A stretch of 64,000 nucleotides of DNA, taken from the NCBI GenBank assembly GCA_035550655.1, contig DASZOU010000030.1, forward strand, positions 1 through 64,000. Reading direction: 5' to 3'. Shown here one piece after another: positions 32,941 through 40,748 of the stretch (the stretch's first letter is position 1; the number at the start of each line of letters is the position of its first letter). The position numbers and the translations under genes are program-made. The notes below the pieces were generated by a model. That model searched no databases and was not told where the DNA came from. It saw nothing but the letters and a program-made list of their open reading frames with translations. The DNA is from DASZTV01 sp035550655. GTDB taxonomy: Bacteria > Actinomycetota > Actinomycetes > JAFAQI01.

Positions 32941-33939
32941 ATGTCGGCGCCATGGCGATTGCTCGCTCTGCCCCCACTCGCTCCCGAGCTGCTGTCGATG
33001 CTGTTCGTCGACCTGCCGGTCGAGCTGCTCGTGCCGGAGGCGCGCACCCCAGAAGCAGCCCTCACGCTGGCCCCGGACGCCGACCTGGTCCTGGGCGACT
33101 GGACGGCGACGATCCGGGTGTCCGCGGCGCTGCTTGCGGCCGCGCCGAGGCTCGCGTTCGTGCAGCAGCCCAGCGCGGGCGTTGACGCGATCGATCTCGA
33201 TGCGTGCGCCGGTGCCGGCGTGCCGGTAGCGAACGCCGGTGACGCCAACGCGGTCAGCGTCGCCGAGTGGTGCCTGGCCGCAACCTTCGCCGCACTCCGG
33301 TCCCTGGTGTACGGCGACCGGCAGATCCGTGACGGCGGCTGGCCGCAGATCGAGCTGGCCGGCCGCGGTGGCGGCGAGCTGGCCGGGCGCCGGGTCGGCA
33401 TCGTCGGCATGGGCCGGATCGGGCGCGAGTGCGCGACCCGCTACGCGGCGTTGGGGTGCGACGTCGCGTACTGGAGCCGGAGCAAGCGCGATGCTGCGGC
33501 GTCGGGCGGTGCGCGGTGGCTCGAGCTCGACGAGCTGCTGCGCCATTCAGAGGTGCTGGTCGTCGTCATCGCTCTCGCGGACCAGACCCGTGGTCTGCTG
33601 GGGGCCGACCGGCTGGGGTTGCTGCCGGCCGGCGGGTTCGTCGTCAACGCAGCCCGCGGCGGCATCCTCGACGAGGCGGCCCTGCTGGCGGCGGTGCAGT
33701 CCGGCGCGCTGGCGGGCGCGGCGCTGGACGTCTTCGACACCGAGCCGTTGCCGGTGACGCATCCGTTTCGCCATGAGGATCGGATCCTGCTCTCGCCCCA
33801 TGCCGCCGGCGCCACCCGCCAGGCGCAGGCCAGGCTGATCGACGGGATCGTCGCGAACATCAGGCGTGCCGTCTCCGGCGAGCCGGTCCTTCACGTCGTG
33901 AACGGGCTGGATCCCCTCATCCGGCGCCGGGGCGCCTGA
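32941..33939 (+). CDS. D-2-hydroxyacid dehydrogenase
   Basis: A 332-residue NAD(P)-dependent dehydrogenase of the D-isomer-specific family (lactate, glycerate or glyoxylate type). The Rossmann loop is VGIVGMGRIGREC. Catalytic Arg lies in NAARGGILDE, Glu in DVFDTEPLP and His in SPHAAGATRQ. The substrate is not predictable. It converges with the Rieske protein gene, and the last 23 bp of the two coding regions overlap. Confidence 0.87.
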   Translation: MSAPWRLLALPPLAPELLSMLFVDLPVELLVPEARTPEAALTLAPDADLVLGDWTATIRVSAALLAAAPRLAFVQQPSAGVDAIDLDACAGAGVPVANAGDANAVSVAEWCLAATFAALRSLVYGDRQIRDGGWPQIELAGRGGGELAGRRVGIVGMGRIGRECATRYAALGCDVAYWSRSKRDAAASGGARWLELDELLRHSEVLVVVIALADQTRGLLGADRLGLLPAGGFVVNAARGGILDEAALLAAVQSGALAGAALDVFDTEPLPVTHPFRHEDRILLSPHAAGATRQAQARLIDGIVANIRRAVSGEPVLHVVNGLDPLIRRRGA

Positions 33940-34795
33940 CGCTGACGACGCCGTTGTCGATGTGGGTGTCGAAGCGGGGCGCCGGTGCGGTGGCGGGGCC
34001 GTGGACGACCGCACCGTCGGCCAGCCGGAAGGTCGAGCCGTGCCACGGGCACACCACGCACCCTTGACCGGCCACCGCGACGAACGACCCGGCTGACAGC
34101 GGGGCGCCGAGGTGCGGGCAGCTGTTGACCAGGACATCGACGTGCGTGCCGCGCCGGATGACGAGCAGGTCGACCCCCTCGACCTCGCGACGAGTCGGCA
34201 CGCCGTCGGGCAGCTCGTCGAGGCGGGCCAGGGTGTGCCAGCCGGCCGGGAACCGGTGCAGCGGCTCGGTCGCACGTGACACGCCCGCGGCTTGCCGATA
34301 GGACAGGTGGCCGCCGAGGTAGCCGGTGGCCGTCACGAACCCGAGACCGGCGAGCGACCACAGCCGGCCACGCCAGTGGCTGCCGCGCGCGCGGGCCGCA
34401 AGGGAGCCGACGTAGCAGGCGAACGCGGCGCCACCCATGGTGGCGTGCACGAGCCCCACCCGCTGCTGCGGTTCATCGAGCTCGGACCAGTCGGTCCAGC
34501 CGGCGAGGACGGTCGGCACGTACGCCGCGCAGCCGGTTGCGATCAGTCCAGAAGCGGCCGCGCCGCCGCCGGGGGTGAGGTCGACGACGGCGGCGGCGGA
34601 CCACATCCCGATCGGGACGTGGGTGAGCAGCGGGTGAAGCGGGTGGCCGAGCCATACGCCGTGCAGTGCGTCGCGAACCGCGCCCGGCTTGAGCGCTGAC
34701 CGCACGATCGCACGGACCGCGCTGACGGCCGGGTCGAGCCGGCGAGCCCCCGCGAGGCGCACGACGGCGTCGGGCACCTTGCTCGTTGTCGGCAC
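33917..34795 (-). CDS. Rieske [2Fe-2S] protein with DUF2231 membrane domain
   Basis: A 292-residue protein. The N-terminal part (about 30-190) is a DUF2231-type membrane domain with about four helices (GVWLGHPLHPLLTHVPIGMW). The C-terminal Rieske domain has both cluster-binding boxes, CPHLGAPL (C-x-H) and CPWHGSTF (C-x2-H). It should take part in electron transfer at the membrane. GTG 34795 follows GGGAGG by 6 nt, and its first base overlaps the thiG stop codon, so it is the last gene of the thiamine operon. A direct role in thiamine synthesis is unproven. Confidence 0.88.
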   Translation of the reverse strand: MPTTSKVPDAVVRLAGARRLDPAVSAVRAIVRSALKPGAVRDALHGVWLGHPLHPLLTHVPIGMWSAAAVVDLTPGGGAAASGLIATGCAAYVPTVLAGWTDWSELDEPQQRVGLVHATMGGAAFACYVGSLAARARGSHWRGRLWSLAGLGFVTATGYLGGHLSYRQAAGVSRATEPLHRFPAGWHTLARLDELPDGVPTRREVEGVDLLVIRRGTHVDVLVNSCPHLGAPLSAGSFVAVAGQGCVVCPWHGSTFRLADGAVVHGPATAPAPRFDTHIDNGVVSVRRPGAG

Positions 34796-35571
34796 TATCC
34801 GCCTCCCATCATTCCGTCGCTCGGCGATGACGCCTGCGCATGCCAGCGCCGCGGAATCCGTCCCGCGGCGTGGGCGAGCCGTCCGGCTTCGACCGCACGG
34901 GCCATCGCCGTTGCCATCATGACCGGCGACCGGGCCCGCGTCACGGCCGAGGCGACCAGGACGCCGTCGCAGCCGAGCTCCATCGCGGTCGCGGCGTCGC
35001 TCGCCGTACCGAGACCGGCGTCGAGGATCACGGGGACGCTCGCGCGCTCGACGATCATCGCGATGTTGTGGGGGTTGCGGATGCCGAGCCCGGAGCCGAT
35101 CGGTGCACCGAGTGGCATGACGGCCGCGCACCCGGCTGCCTCGAGGCGGGCGGCAAGCACCGGGTCGTCGTTCGTGTAGGGGAGGACGACGAAGCCGTCG
35201 GCAACGCAGCGTTCCGCCGCGTCGAGCAGCTCGATCGGGTCGGGCAGCAAGGTGTGCTCGTCGGCGATCACCTCGAGCTTCACCCAATCCGTCTCCAAGG
35301 CCTCGCGGGCGAGCCGGGCTGTCAAGAGCGCCTCGCTCGCCGTCGCACAGCCGGCGGTGTTCGGCAGCACCCGGATGCCGAGGCGTCGTACGACGTCGAG
35401 CAACGAGCCGGTCGCACCCGGGTCGATCCGGCGCATCGCGACCGTGGTCAGCTCGGTCCCGCTCGCGGCGAGCGCCGCTTCGAGGGCGTCGAGGCTGGTG
35501 GCCCCACCGGTGCCCATGATCAGCCGCGACGTCAGCTCGACGTCGGCGATCACGAACGGGTCGTCGCTCAC
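34795..35571 (-). CDS. thiG: Thiazole synthase
   Basis: A 258-residue TIM-barrel enzyme that builds the thiazole phosphate of thiamine from DXP, dehydroglycine and ThiS-thiocarboxylate. Signatures are SRLIMGTGGATSL, VKLEVIADEHTLLPDP, PLGAPIGSGLGIRNP and DAGLGTASDAATAMELGCDGVL. GTG 35571 gives VSDDPFVIADVEL; the frame is open further upstream but overlaps thiS. Third gene of the TPP-riboswitch operon. Confidence 0.95.
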   Translation of the reverse strand: MSDDPFVIADVELTSRLIMGTGGATSLDALEAALAASGTELTTVAMRRIDPGATGSLLDVVRRLGIRVLPNTAGCATASEALLTARLAREALETDWVKLEVIADEHTLLPDPIELLDAAERCVADGFVVLPYTNDDPVLAARLEAAGCAAVMPLGAPIGSGLGIRNPHNIAMIVERASVPVILDAGLGTASDAATAMELGCDGVLVASAVTRARSPVMMATAMARAVEAGRLAHAAGRIPRRWHAQASSPSDGMMGGG

Positions 35572-35576
35572 GGTTG

Positions 35577-35780
35577 TCAGCCTCCTTGCACCGCTGTGAG
35601 GACCTCTACCCGGTCGCCTGCGGTAACGATGCGTGACGACCACTCCCGGCGCGGGACCACTTCGTCGTTGACGGCGACGGCGCACCCGGTCTGCGTCGCG
35701 GAGAGCAACGCCACCACAGCCGTCACGGTCGTGTCGAGCGGAACGTCGCGCGGCTCGCCGTTGAGGGTGATCGCCGTCAT
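35577..35780 (-). CDS. thiS: Sulfur carrier protein ThiS
   Basis: A 67-residue ubiquitin-fold sulfur carrier. It starts MTAITLNGEP and ends in the obligatory Gly-Gly that is adenylated and thiocarboxylated before passing sulfur to ThiG. Its ATG overlaps the thiO stop (ATGA) and it ends 5 bp before thiG, so all three are tightly coupled. Confidence 0.94.
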   Translation of the reverse strand: MTAITLNGEPRDVPLDTTVTAVVALLSATQTGCAVAVNDEVVPRREWSSRIVTAGDRVEVLTAVQGG

Positions 35781-36934
35781 GTCGTAGCTCCCGCGAAGCG
35801 ACGTGGCGAGACCAGTTCTGCCAGCTCGGCGTCACGCGTGGAACCGGTGACCGCGGCCACGACAAGGTCCGCTGTCACGGGGGTGAGCAGGATCCCGTTG
35901 CGGAAGTGACCGGTCGCGAGGACCAGCCCGTCGATGTCGGTGGCGCCGATGATCGGTCGGTTGTCCGGCGAGCCCGGGCGAAGGGCGGCAAGCGTCTCGA
36001 CCAGCTCCAGCTCGTCGATGCACGGCAACACCGCGCGCGCGTCGCGGAGCAGCTCGCGAACGGCTCCCGCCCGCACCGTCAGGTCGAATCCCAACTCCTC
36101 GACGGTCGCGCCGACCACGAGCTCGCCGTCCTCGCGCGGGACGAGGTAGACCTCGCGGCCGTTGACGAAGCCGCGCACGCTGCGGGCCGGAAGGTCGCCG
36201 CCGGTCGGTCGGGCTCGCAGTCGCAGGATCTCGCCCTTCACCGGGCGGACCCGCGGACGCAGGTGGTCGGGCAGGCCGGCGATGTCCGCCGACCACGGGC
36301 CGGCGGCGAGCAGCACCGTTGTCGAAGTGAGGTGTTCGCCGCTGCGCAGCGTCACGCCGCGGACCGCGCCGGCGTCGATGTCGATCGCCGCTACCGCCTC
36401 GCGTCGCGGTGATGTGGTGGTGCTCACCGCGGCGAGCAGCGCTGCGCCCAGCCTGCGGTTGTCGACGGAATGGTCGCTTCGGGCTAGCAGGCCGCACCGG
36501 ACGTCGGGGCTCAGGCCCGGCTCCAGCGCGCGACACTCCCGCGAGGTGAGCAGCTCGGCGTCGAGACCGAGTGTTCGCTGGAAGTCGTGCAGGTCCGCGA
36601 GCATCGCGCGATCACCGGCGTCGGTCGCGACCAGCAGGGTCCCGTCGGTCCGCAGCCCGACCCGGTGCCCGCTCGCCTGCTCCAGGTCGGCGACGAATGC
36701 CGGGTAGCGGCGCAACGACTCGATCCCGAGGGCGAGCAGCGCTTCCTCGCCGTACTTCACCTCTGTCACCGGGGCGAGCATCCCGGCCGCGGCATGTGAC
36801 GCGGCGCCGGCGGGAGCAGGGTCGACGAGGGCGACCCGTTGACCGAGCTGGGCCAGCCGCCAGGCCGCCGCGAGGCCGATCACGCCGGCTCCGACGACGA
36901 CGACGTCGTACCCGCTGTCGCCGGTTCGGGCCAC
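35777..36934 (-). CDS. thiO: Glycine oxidase ThiO
   Basis: A 385-residue FAD-dependent amine oxidase that makes dehydroglycine (iminoacetate) for ThiG. The dinucleotide loop is VVVGAGVIGLAAAWRL. The DAO-family blocks HAAAGMLAPVTEV and GHFRNGILLTPVTADLV are intact. GTG 36934 lies directly after the TPP riboswitch with GAAGGGAG as ribosome-binding site; frames running to 36991 would translate the riboswitch and are rejected. First gene of the thiO-thiS-thiG-Rieske operon. Confidence 0.93.
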   Translation of the reverse strand: MARTGDSGYDVVVVGAGVIGLAAAWRLAQLGQRVALVDPAPAGAASHAAAGMLAPVTEVKYGEEALLALGIESLRRYPAFVADLEQASGHRVGLRTDGTLLVATDAGDRAMLADLHDFQRTLGLDAELLTSRECRALEPGLSPDVRCGLLARSDHSVDNRRLGAALLAAVSTTTSPRREAVAAIDIDAGAVRGVTLRSGEHLTSTTVLLAAGPWSADIAGLPDHLRPRVRPVKGEILRLRARPTGGDLPARSVRGFVNGREVYLVPREDGELVVGATVEELGFDLTVRAGAVRELLRDARAVLPCIDELELVETLAALRPGSPDNRPIIGATDIDGLVLATGHFRNGILLTPVTADLVVAAVTGSTRDAELAELVSPRRFAGATT

Positions 36935-36940
36935 CTCGAC

Positions 36941-37030
36941 TCCCTTCGCCGGCATTACCCGGATCAGGTCCAACGGTCGGCGGCGTATCACCGCCCTCTC
37001 AGCCCTCGATGAGTGGGCTCCCGTGCGGTT
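36941..37030 (-). ncRNA. TPP riboswitch (THI element)
   Basis: On the - strand the conserved blocks are in order: GGAGCCC near the 5' end (about 37022-37014), GGCTGAGAGG (about 37004-36995), then ACCTGATCCGGGTAATGCCG (36969-36950) followed by GCGAAGGGAG. The final GAAGGGAG doubles as the thiO ribosome-binding site, which suggests translational control by sequestration when thiamine pyrophosphate is bound. Confidence 0.95.
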
Positions 37031-37070
37031 CCCACCGTACGCCCGTCACCAGGTACGTAGGGTTGGCGTC

Positions 37071-37439
37071 GTGGAGCACAGCACTGCTGCCGACATCGAG
37101 GGTCTCAGTGCCGGTTGGCTGACACTCGGCGAGTTCGCGGAGCGGATCGGGGAGCGCCCGAGCCGGGTCAAGGACCTCATCCGCGAGGGCCGGCTTGTCA
37201 CCATCGAGGTTGGTACGCCACCCGCTGCGCGGATCCCCGCCGAGTTCGTCCACGACGGCGAGCTGATCAAGGGCCTCAGCGGCGCGCTGACCGTGCTCGC
37301 CGACGCGGGCTTCTCACCGGTCGAGTCGGTGCGCTGGCTGCTCACCGAGACCGAGGCGCTACCCGGTCGCCCGGTCGACTACATGGCTGCCGGCCGTCAC
37401 ACCGCGGTCAAGCGGGTCGCCATGGCCCTCGCCTTCTGA
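37071..37439 (+). CDS. Rv2175c-family winged-helix DNA-binding protein
   Basis: A 122-residue protein. An excisionase/MerR-like helix-turn-helix occupies about 15-60 (WLTLGEFAERIGERPSRVKDLIREGRL). A C-terminal helical domain follows (LSGALTVLADAGFSPVESVRWLL). This matches mycobacterial Rv2175c, a DNA-binding substrate of kinase PknL phosphorylated near its N-terminus; Thr5 here is a candidate site. GTG 37071 lies 7 nt after TAGGGT (37058-37063), a leaderless start. It diverges from the thiamine operon and starts 41 bp from the riboswitch. Confidence 0.87.
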   Translation: MEHSTAADIEGLSAGWLTLGEFAERIGERPSRVKDLIREGRLVTIEVGTPPAARIPAEFVHDGELIKGLSGALTVLADAGFSPVESVRWLLTETEALPGRPVDYMAAGRHTAVKRVAMALAF

Positions 37440-37450
37440 GGCGCGGGCTG

Positions 37451-38098
37451 GTGGACGGGGTGGCGCGTCGCGCGCGGCTTGCGGCGGCGCGGTTGTACCT
37501 GTGTGTCGACGGCCGGCGGGACAAGGGCGATCTCGCCGGGTTTCTCGATGCCGCGCTGTCGGGCGGAGTCGACGTCGTGCAGCTGCGCGAGAAGGGCCTC
37601 GAGGCCCGCGAGGAGATCGCGCTCGCGGAGGTCTTCGCCGCGGCGGCGCGACGTCACGGTGCGTTGTTTGCCGTCAACGACCGCGCGGACGTGGCTCGAG
37701 CGATCGGTGCCGACGTGCTGCACGTCGGGCAGGGCGATCTGCCTGCGGACCTGGCGCGGTCCATCGTCGGACCGGACGTCGTGATCGGGCTGTCCAGCCA
37801 CAGCGAGTCCGAGGCGACTGCCGCGAGCCGGGCCACCGAGGTCGACTACTTCTGCGTCGGGCCGACGTGGCCGACCCCGACGAAACCGGGCCGGCCGGCG
37901 CCGGGGCTGCCGCTCGTCCGTCACGCCGCCTCGCTCGGCGTTGACCGGCCGTGGTTCGCGATCGGTGGCATCGATGCGTCGAACATCGACCAGGTGATCG
38001 CTGCGGGCGCCTCGCGCATCGTCGTCGTACGCGCGATCACGGAGGCCGCTGATCCGCACGCGGCCGCGCAGGAGCTGAGCAAGCGGCTCGCCGGCTGA
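37451..38098 (+). CDS. thiE: Thiamine-phosphate synthase
   Basis: A 215-residue TIM-barrel enzyme joining the thiazole and pyrimidine moieties. VVQLREKGL, FAVNDRADVA, GLSSHSESEA, CVGPTWPTPTKPG and FAIGGIDASNI are the expected substrate-binding blocks. GTG 37451 is taken as start; GTG 37460 is an alternative and there is no strong ribosome-binding site. It lies on the opposite strand to thiO-thiS-thiG and no riboswitch precedes it. Its stop overlaps the crtYc start (TGATG). Confidence 0.92.
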   Translation: MDGVARRARLAAARLYLCVDGRRDKGDLAGFLDAALSGGVDVVQLREKGLEAREEIALAEVFAAAARRHGALFAVNDRADVARAIGADVLHVGQGDLPADLARSIVGPDVVIGLSSHSESEATAASRATEVDYFCVGPTWPTPTKPGRPAPGLPLVRHAASLGVDRPWFAIGGIDASNIDQVIAAGASRIVVVRAITEAADPHAAAQELSKRLAG

Positions 38099-38412
38099 TG
38101 CTGTATCTCGCGGTGATGGCGGCGTGCGTCGTCGTGACGTTGCCGCTCGAGCTGCTGATCGGTGCTCGTGTCTATGCCCGATGGCGGCGCTTGCTGCTGA
38201 CGCTGGTGCCGGTACTCGCCGTGTTCGTGACCTGGGACGTGCTCGCGATCCGCGCGCACTTCTGGTTCTACCGGCACCTCACCGGCGTGCGCCTGGGCAA
38301 CCTGCCGATCGAGGAGCTCGTCTTCTTCGTTGTGATCCCGGTCTGCTCGATCCTCACCTTCGAGGCGGTACGCCGGCTGCGGCCGTCGTGGCTGGTCGAC
38401 GACGAGACATGA
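38098..38412 (+). CDS. crtYc: Lycopene cyclase subunit CrtYc
   Basis: A 104-residue membrane protein with three predicted helices, one half of the heterodimeric actinobacterial lycopene cyclase. LGNLPIEELVFFVVIPVCSILTFE is the signature of the lycopene cyclase domain; Glu-Glu of IEEL is in the active site. ATG 38098 overlaps the thiE stop, and its own stop overlaps crtYd by ATGA. Confidence 0.9.
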   Translation: MLYLAVMAACVVVTLPLELLIGARVYARWRRLLLTLVPVLAVFVTWDVLAIRAHFWFYRHLTGVRLGNLPIEELVFFVVIPVCSILTFEAVRRLRPSWLVDDET

Positions 38413-38732
38413 CGTACACGCTTGCGGCAGTGACCGGCGTCGGCTTCGCCGTTCTCCTCGATCTCGTCTTGTTGCGCACCCATCTGTTGCAACGCAAGGC
38501 GTTCTGGGCGTCGTACGCGATCATCGTCTGCTTCCAGCTGCTGGTGAACGGGATCCTCACCGGCCATCGGCTCGTCGTGTACTCACCGAGTCGCATCCTG
38601 GGCGATGCAACGCCGCACCTGCTGGGTCACTGGCGGGTTGCCGACGCCCCGGTCGAGGACTTGCTGTTCGGCTTCTCGCTGGTGGTGCAGACGCTGGCGT
38701 GGTGGACGTGGTGGGGCCGGCGGACCGGGTGA
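38409..38732 (+). CDS. crtYd: Lycopene cyclase subunit CrtYd
   Basis: A 107-residue membrane protein, the partner of CrtYc. It has three helices with RLVVYSPSRILG and VADAPVEDLLFGFSLV, the second-half counterpart of the IEELVFF motif. ATG 38409 overlaps the crtYc stop, which excludes the longer frame back to 38124. The pair should convert lycopene to a cyclic carotene in the membrane. Its stop overlaps the next start (GTGA). Confidence 0.9.
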   Translation: MTYTLAAVTGVGFAVLLDLVLLRTHLLQRKAFWASYAIIVCFQLLVNGILTGHRLVVYSPSRILGDATPHLLGHWRVADAPVEDLLFGFSLVVQTLAWWTWWGRRTG

Positions 38733-39826
38733 GCGCAGCCGGCCTGCCCTACGACGCCGAAAAAGCGGTGCTCGAGCGGCGCATGGCTGCTCAGCTGTTG
38801 AGCGGTCCGCAGCCCAGTGCGGTGGAGGCCGCCGTCTCTCACCTGCTGGCCGTGCAGGGCCAGGATCCGCGCGGCTTCCGGCTCGCGCTCCGCACCCGTA
38901 CGACGGGGACGACGGCTGCCGATGTCGACGCAGCGCTGACCGATCGCCGGAGCTTGGTGGTCAGCTGGCTCAACCGCGGCACGCTTCACCTCGTCGCCGC
39001 TGAGGACTACTGGTGGTTGCACCCGCTGACCACTCCACAGCTGGTCACGAGCAACGCGACCCGCCTCGCACAGGAGGGCGTCACGCCGCGGCAGGCCGAG
39101 CGCGGGGTGGCAGTGATCTACGACGAGGTCGCGAGGAATGGGCCCCGGACGCGCAACGAGCTGCGAGCCGCGCTCGACGCGGCGGGTGTGCCGACCGCGC
39201 GCCAGGCGCTGGTGCACGTGATCGTCGCGGCGTCGTTGCGCGGTGATCTGGTGCGCGGTCCGATGCGCGGCAAGGAGCAGTGCTTCGTCAGTGCCGGCGC
39301 GTGGCTCGGCGGCCCGCGGAAGCGGATGAGTCGCGCAGAGGCGTTGGCGCTGCTTGCGCGCCGGTACCTCGCAGGTCACGGCCCCGCCACCGCGCGCGAT
39401 CTGGCGAAGTGGGCGGGGATCACTCTCGGCGACGCGCGCGCGGGGCTTGACGCAGTGGCTGACCGGCTCGGCGAGAACAGCGAGGGCCTGGTTGACCTCG
39501 CCGACCGAACGGACGCCGCGGGCCTCCCCGGACCCCGCCTGCTCGGAGCGTTCGACCCGGTGCTGTGCGGCTGGGCGTCACGCGAGTTCATCGTCGGGGC
39601 CCACACCGGCTTGGTGACCAGCAACGGGCTGTTCCGCCCGTTCGCGTTGGTGGACGGCCGCGCCGTCGCAACGTGGGGTCTCGAGGCCAACCGCATCACG
39701 ATCCGGCTGCTCGAGCCCGTGAAGCCGAAGGCACTGCGGCGGCTCGAGGCGGACGCGGTCGACGTGCTGCGCTACCTCGGCCTGCCCGCGGCCGACGCCA
39801 CGATCTGCCAGCCGGACTCGGGCTAG
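38729..39826 (+). CDS. Winged-helix AlkZ/YcaQ-like DNA glycosylase family protein
   Basis: A 365-residue protein of the HTH_42 family. The catalytic QxQ motif of AlkZ/YcaQ-type crosslink glycosylases is present as LAVQGQD (Gln43, Gln45). Winged-helix domains follow (GPRTRNELRAALDAAGV; GPATARDLAKWAGI) and a C-terminal beta domain (LLGAFDPVLCGW). It may unhook or excise alkylated bases. GTG 38729 overlaps the crtYd stop, so it ends the thiE-crtYc-crtYd operon. Known relatives include self-resistance proteins in antibiotic clusters; none is visible here. Confidence 0.8.
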   Translation: MSAAGLPYDAEKAVLERRMAAQLLSGPQPSAVEAAVSHLLAVQGQDPRGFRLALRTRTTGTTAADVDAALTDRRSLVVSWLNRGTLHLVAAEDYWWLHPLTTPQLVTSNATRLAQEGVTPRQAERGVAVIYDEVARNGPRTRNELRAALDAAGVPTARQALVHVIVAASLRGDLVRGPMRGKEQCFVSAGAWLGGPRKRMSRAEALALLARRYLAGHGPATARDLAKWAGITLGDARAGLDAVADRLGENSEGLVDLADRTDAAGLPGPRLLGAFDPVLCGWASREFIVGAHTGLVTSNGLFRPFALVDGRAVATWGLEANRITIRLLEPVKPKALRRLEADAVDVLRYLGLPAADATICQPDSG

Positions 39827-39833
39827 GCGATCG

Positions 39834-40748
39834 TCATCGGCCGCGACGCGCGCGACGGGCACGCGCCCAGGCGGGCGCCGCAATCGCAAGCCGACGGGCC
39901 AGCCCGACCTTCGCGCGACGGTCGAGGACCCGGTAGCCGGAGCGCTCGACGGCATCGAGGATTCCTCGGTAGAGACGGAACGCGGTGCGCACGCAGTCCC
40001 GTGACGACGGGTGGAGCAGCTCGATCCCGGGCTCGGCCGAGTGGTAGAGCTCGTGTGCGCGGCTGATCTCGAAGGCGAGCAGCGCCCGAATGTTTGCGTC
40101 GACGCGGCCGCCGAGCAGGTCGTCGGTCGTGACGCCGAAGGCAGCCAGGTCGTCCTTCGGCAGGTACACCCGCCCTCGTGCGAGGTCCTCGCCGACGTCG
40201 CGGATGAAGTTGGTGAGCTGGAACGCGATTCCGAGGGTCCGCGCGTACGGCTCGGCCTCGTTGAGGGAGCCGGGCACGGTGCCGAGCACCGGCAGCAGCT
40301 CCGAGCCGATCGCCGCGGCCGACCCCTGCATGTAGACGACGAGGTCGTGCCACGTCGCGTACTCGGTCGTCGTCAGGTCCATCCGCATCGACGCGAGGAA
40401 GTCGTCGAAGAGATGCAGCGGAATGTTGTTGCGCATGATCGTGTCGTGCACGGCCGGCATCAACGGGTCCTCACCCGCGCCGCGCAGCAACAGCTCGGTC
40501 CACTCCGTCAGCTGCCGGTCCCGTTCCTCGACCGCGAGAGCGGGATCGATCGCGTCGACGATCTCGTCGGCGCGTCGCGCGAAGCCGTACAGCGCGTGTA
40601 CCGCCGGCCGCTTCGCGGGCGGCAGCAGAGTCGTCGCCAGGTAGAAGGTGCGGCCGTGCGCGGCGTTCACCGCCCGGCAGGCGCGGTACGACGCGCGGAG
40701 CCTGGGATCGACGATGCCGGCCGCGTCGAGGGCGCGCCAGTGGTTCAT
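39834..40748 (-). CDS. crtB: Phytoene synthase
   Basis: A 304-residue prenyl transferase that condenses two geranylgeranyl diphosphates to phytoene. The two aspartate-rich motifs DEIVD and DVGED are intact, with the RTFYLAT and YMQGSAAAIG blocks. ATG 40748 overlaps the crtI stop (ATGA). It is the last gene of crtE-crtI-crtB. The C-terminus is a basic Arg/Ala-rich tail. Confidence 0.93.
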   Translation of the reverse strand: MNHWRALDAAGIVDPRLRASYRACRAVNAAHGRTFYLATTLLPPAKRPAVHALYGFARRADEIVDAIDPALAVEERDRQLTEWTELLLRGAGEDPLMPAVHDTIMRNNIPLHLFDDFLASMRMDLTTTEYATWHDLVVYMQGSAAAIGSELLPVLGTVPGSLNEAEPYARTLGIAFQLTNFIRDVGEDLARGRVYLPKDDLAAFGVTTDDLLGGRVDANIRALLAFEISRAHELYHSAEPGIELLHPSSRDCVRTAFRLYRGILDAVERSGYRVLDRRAKVGLARRLAIAAPAWARARRARRGR

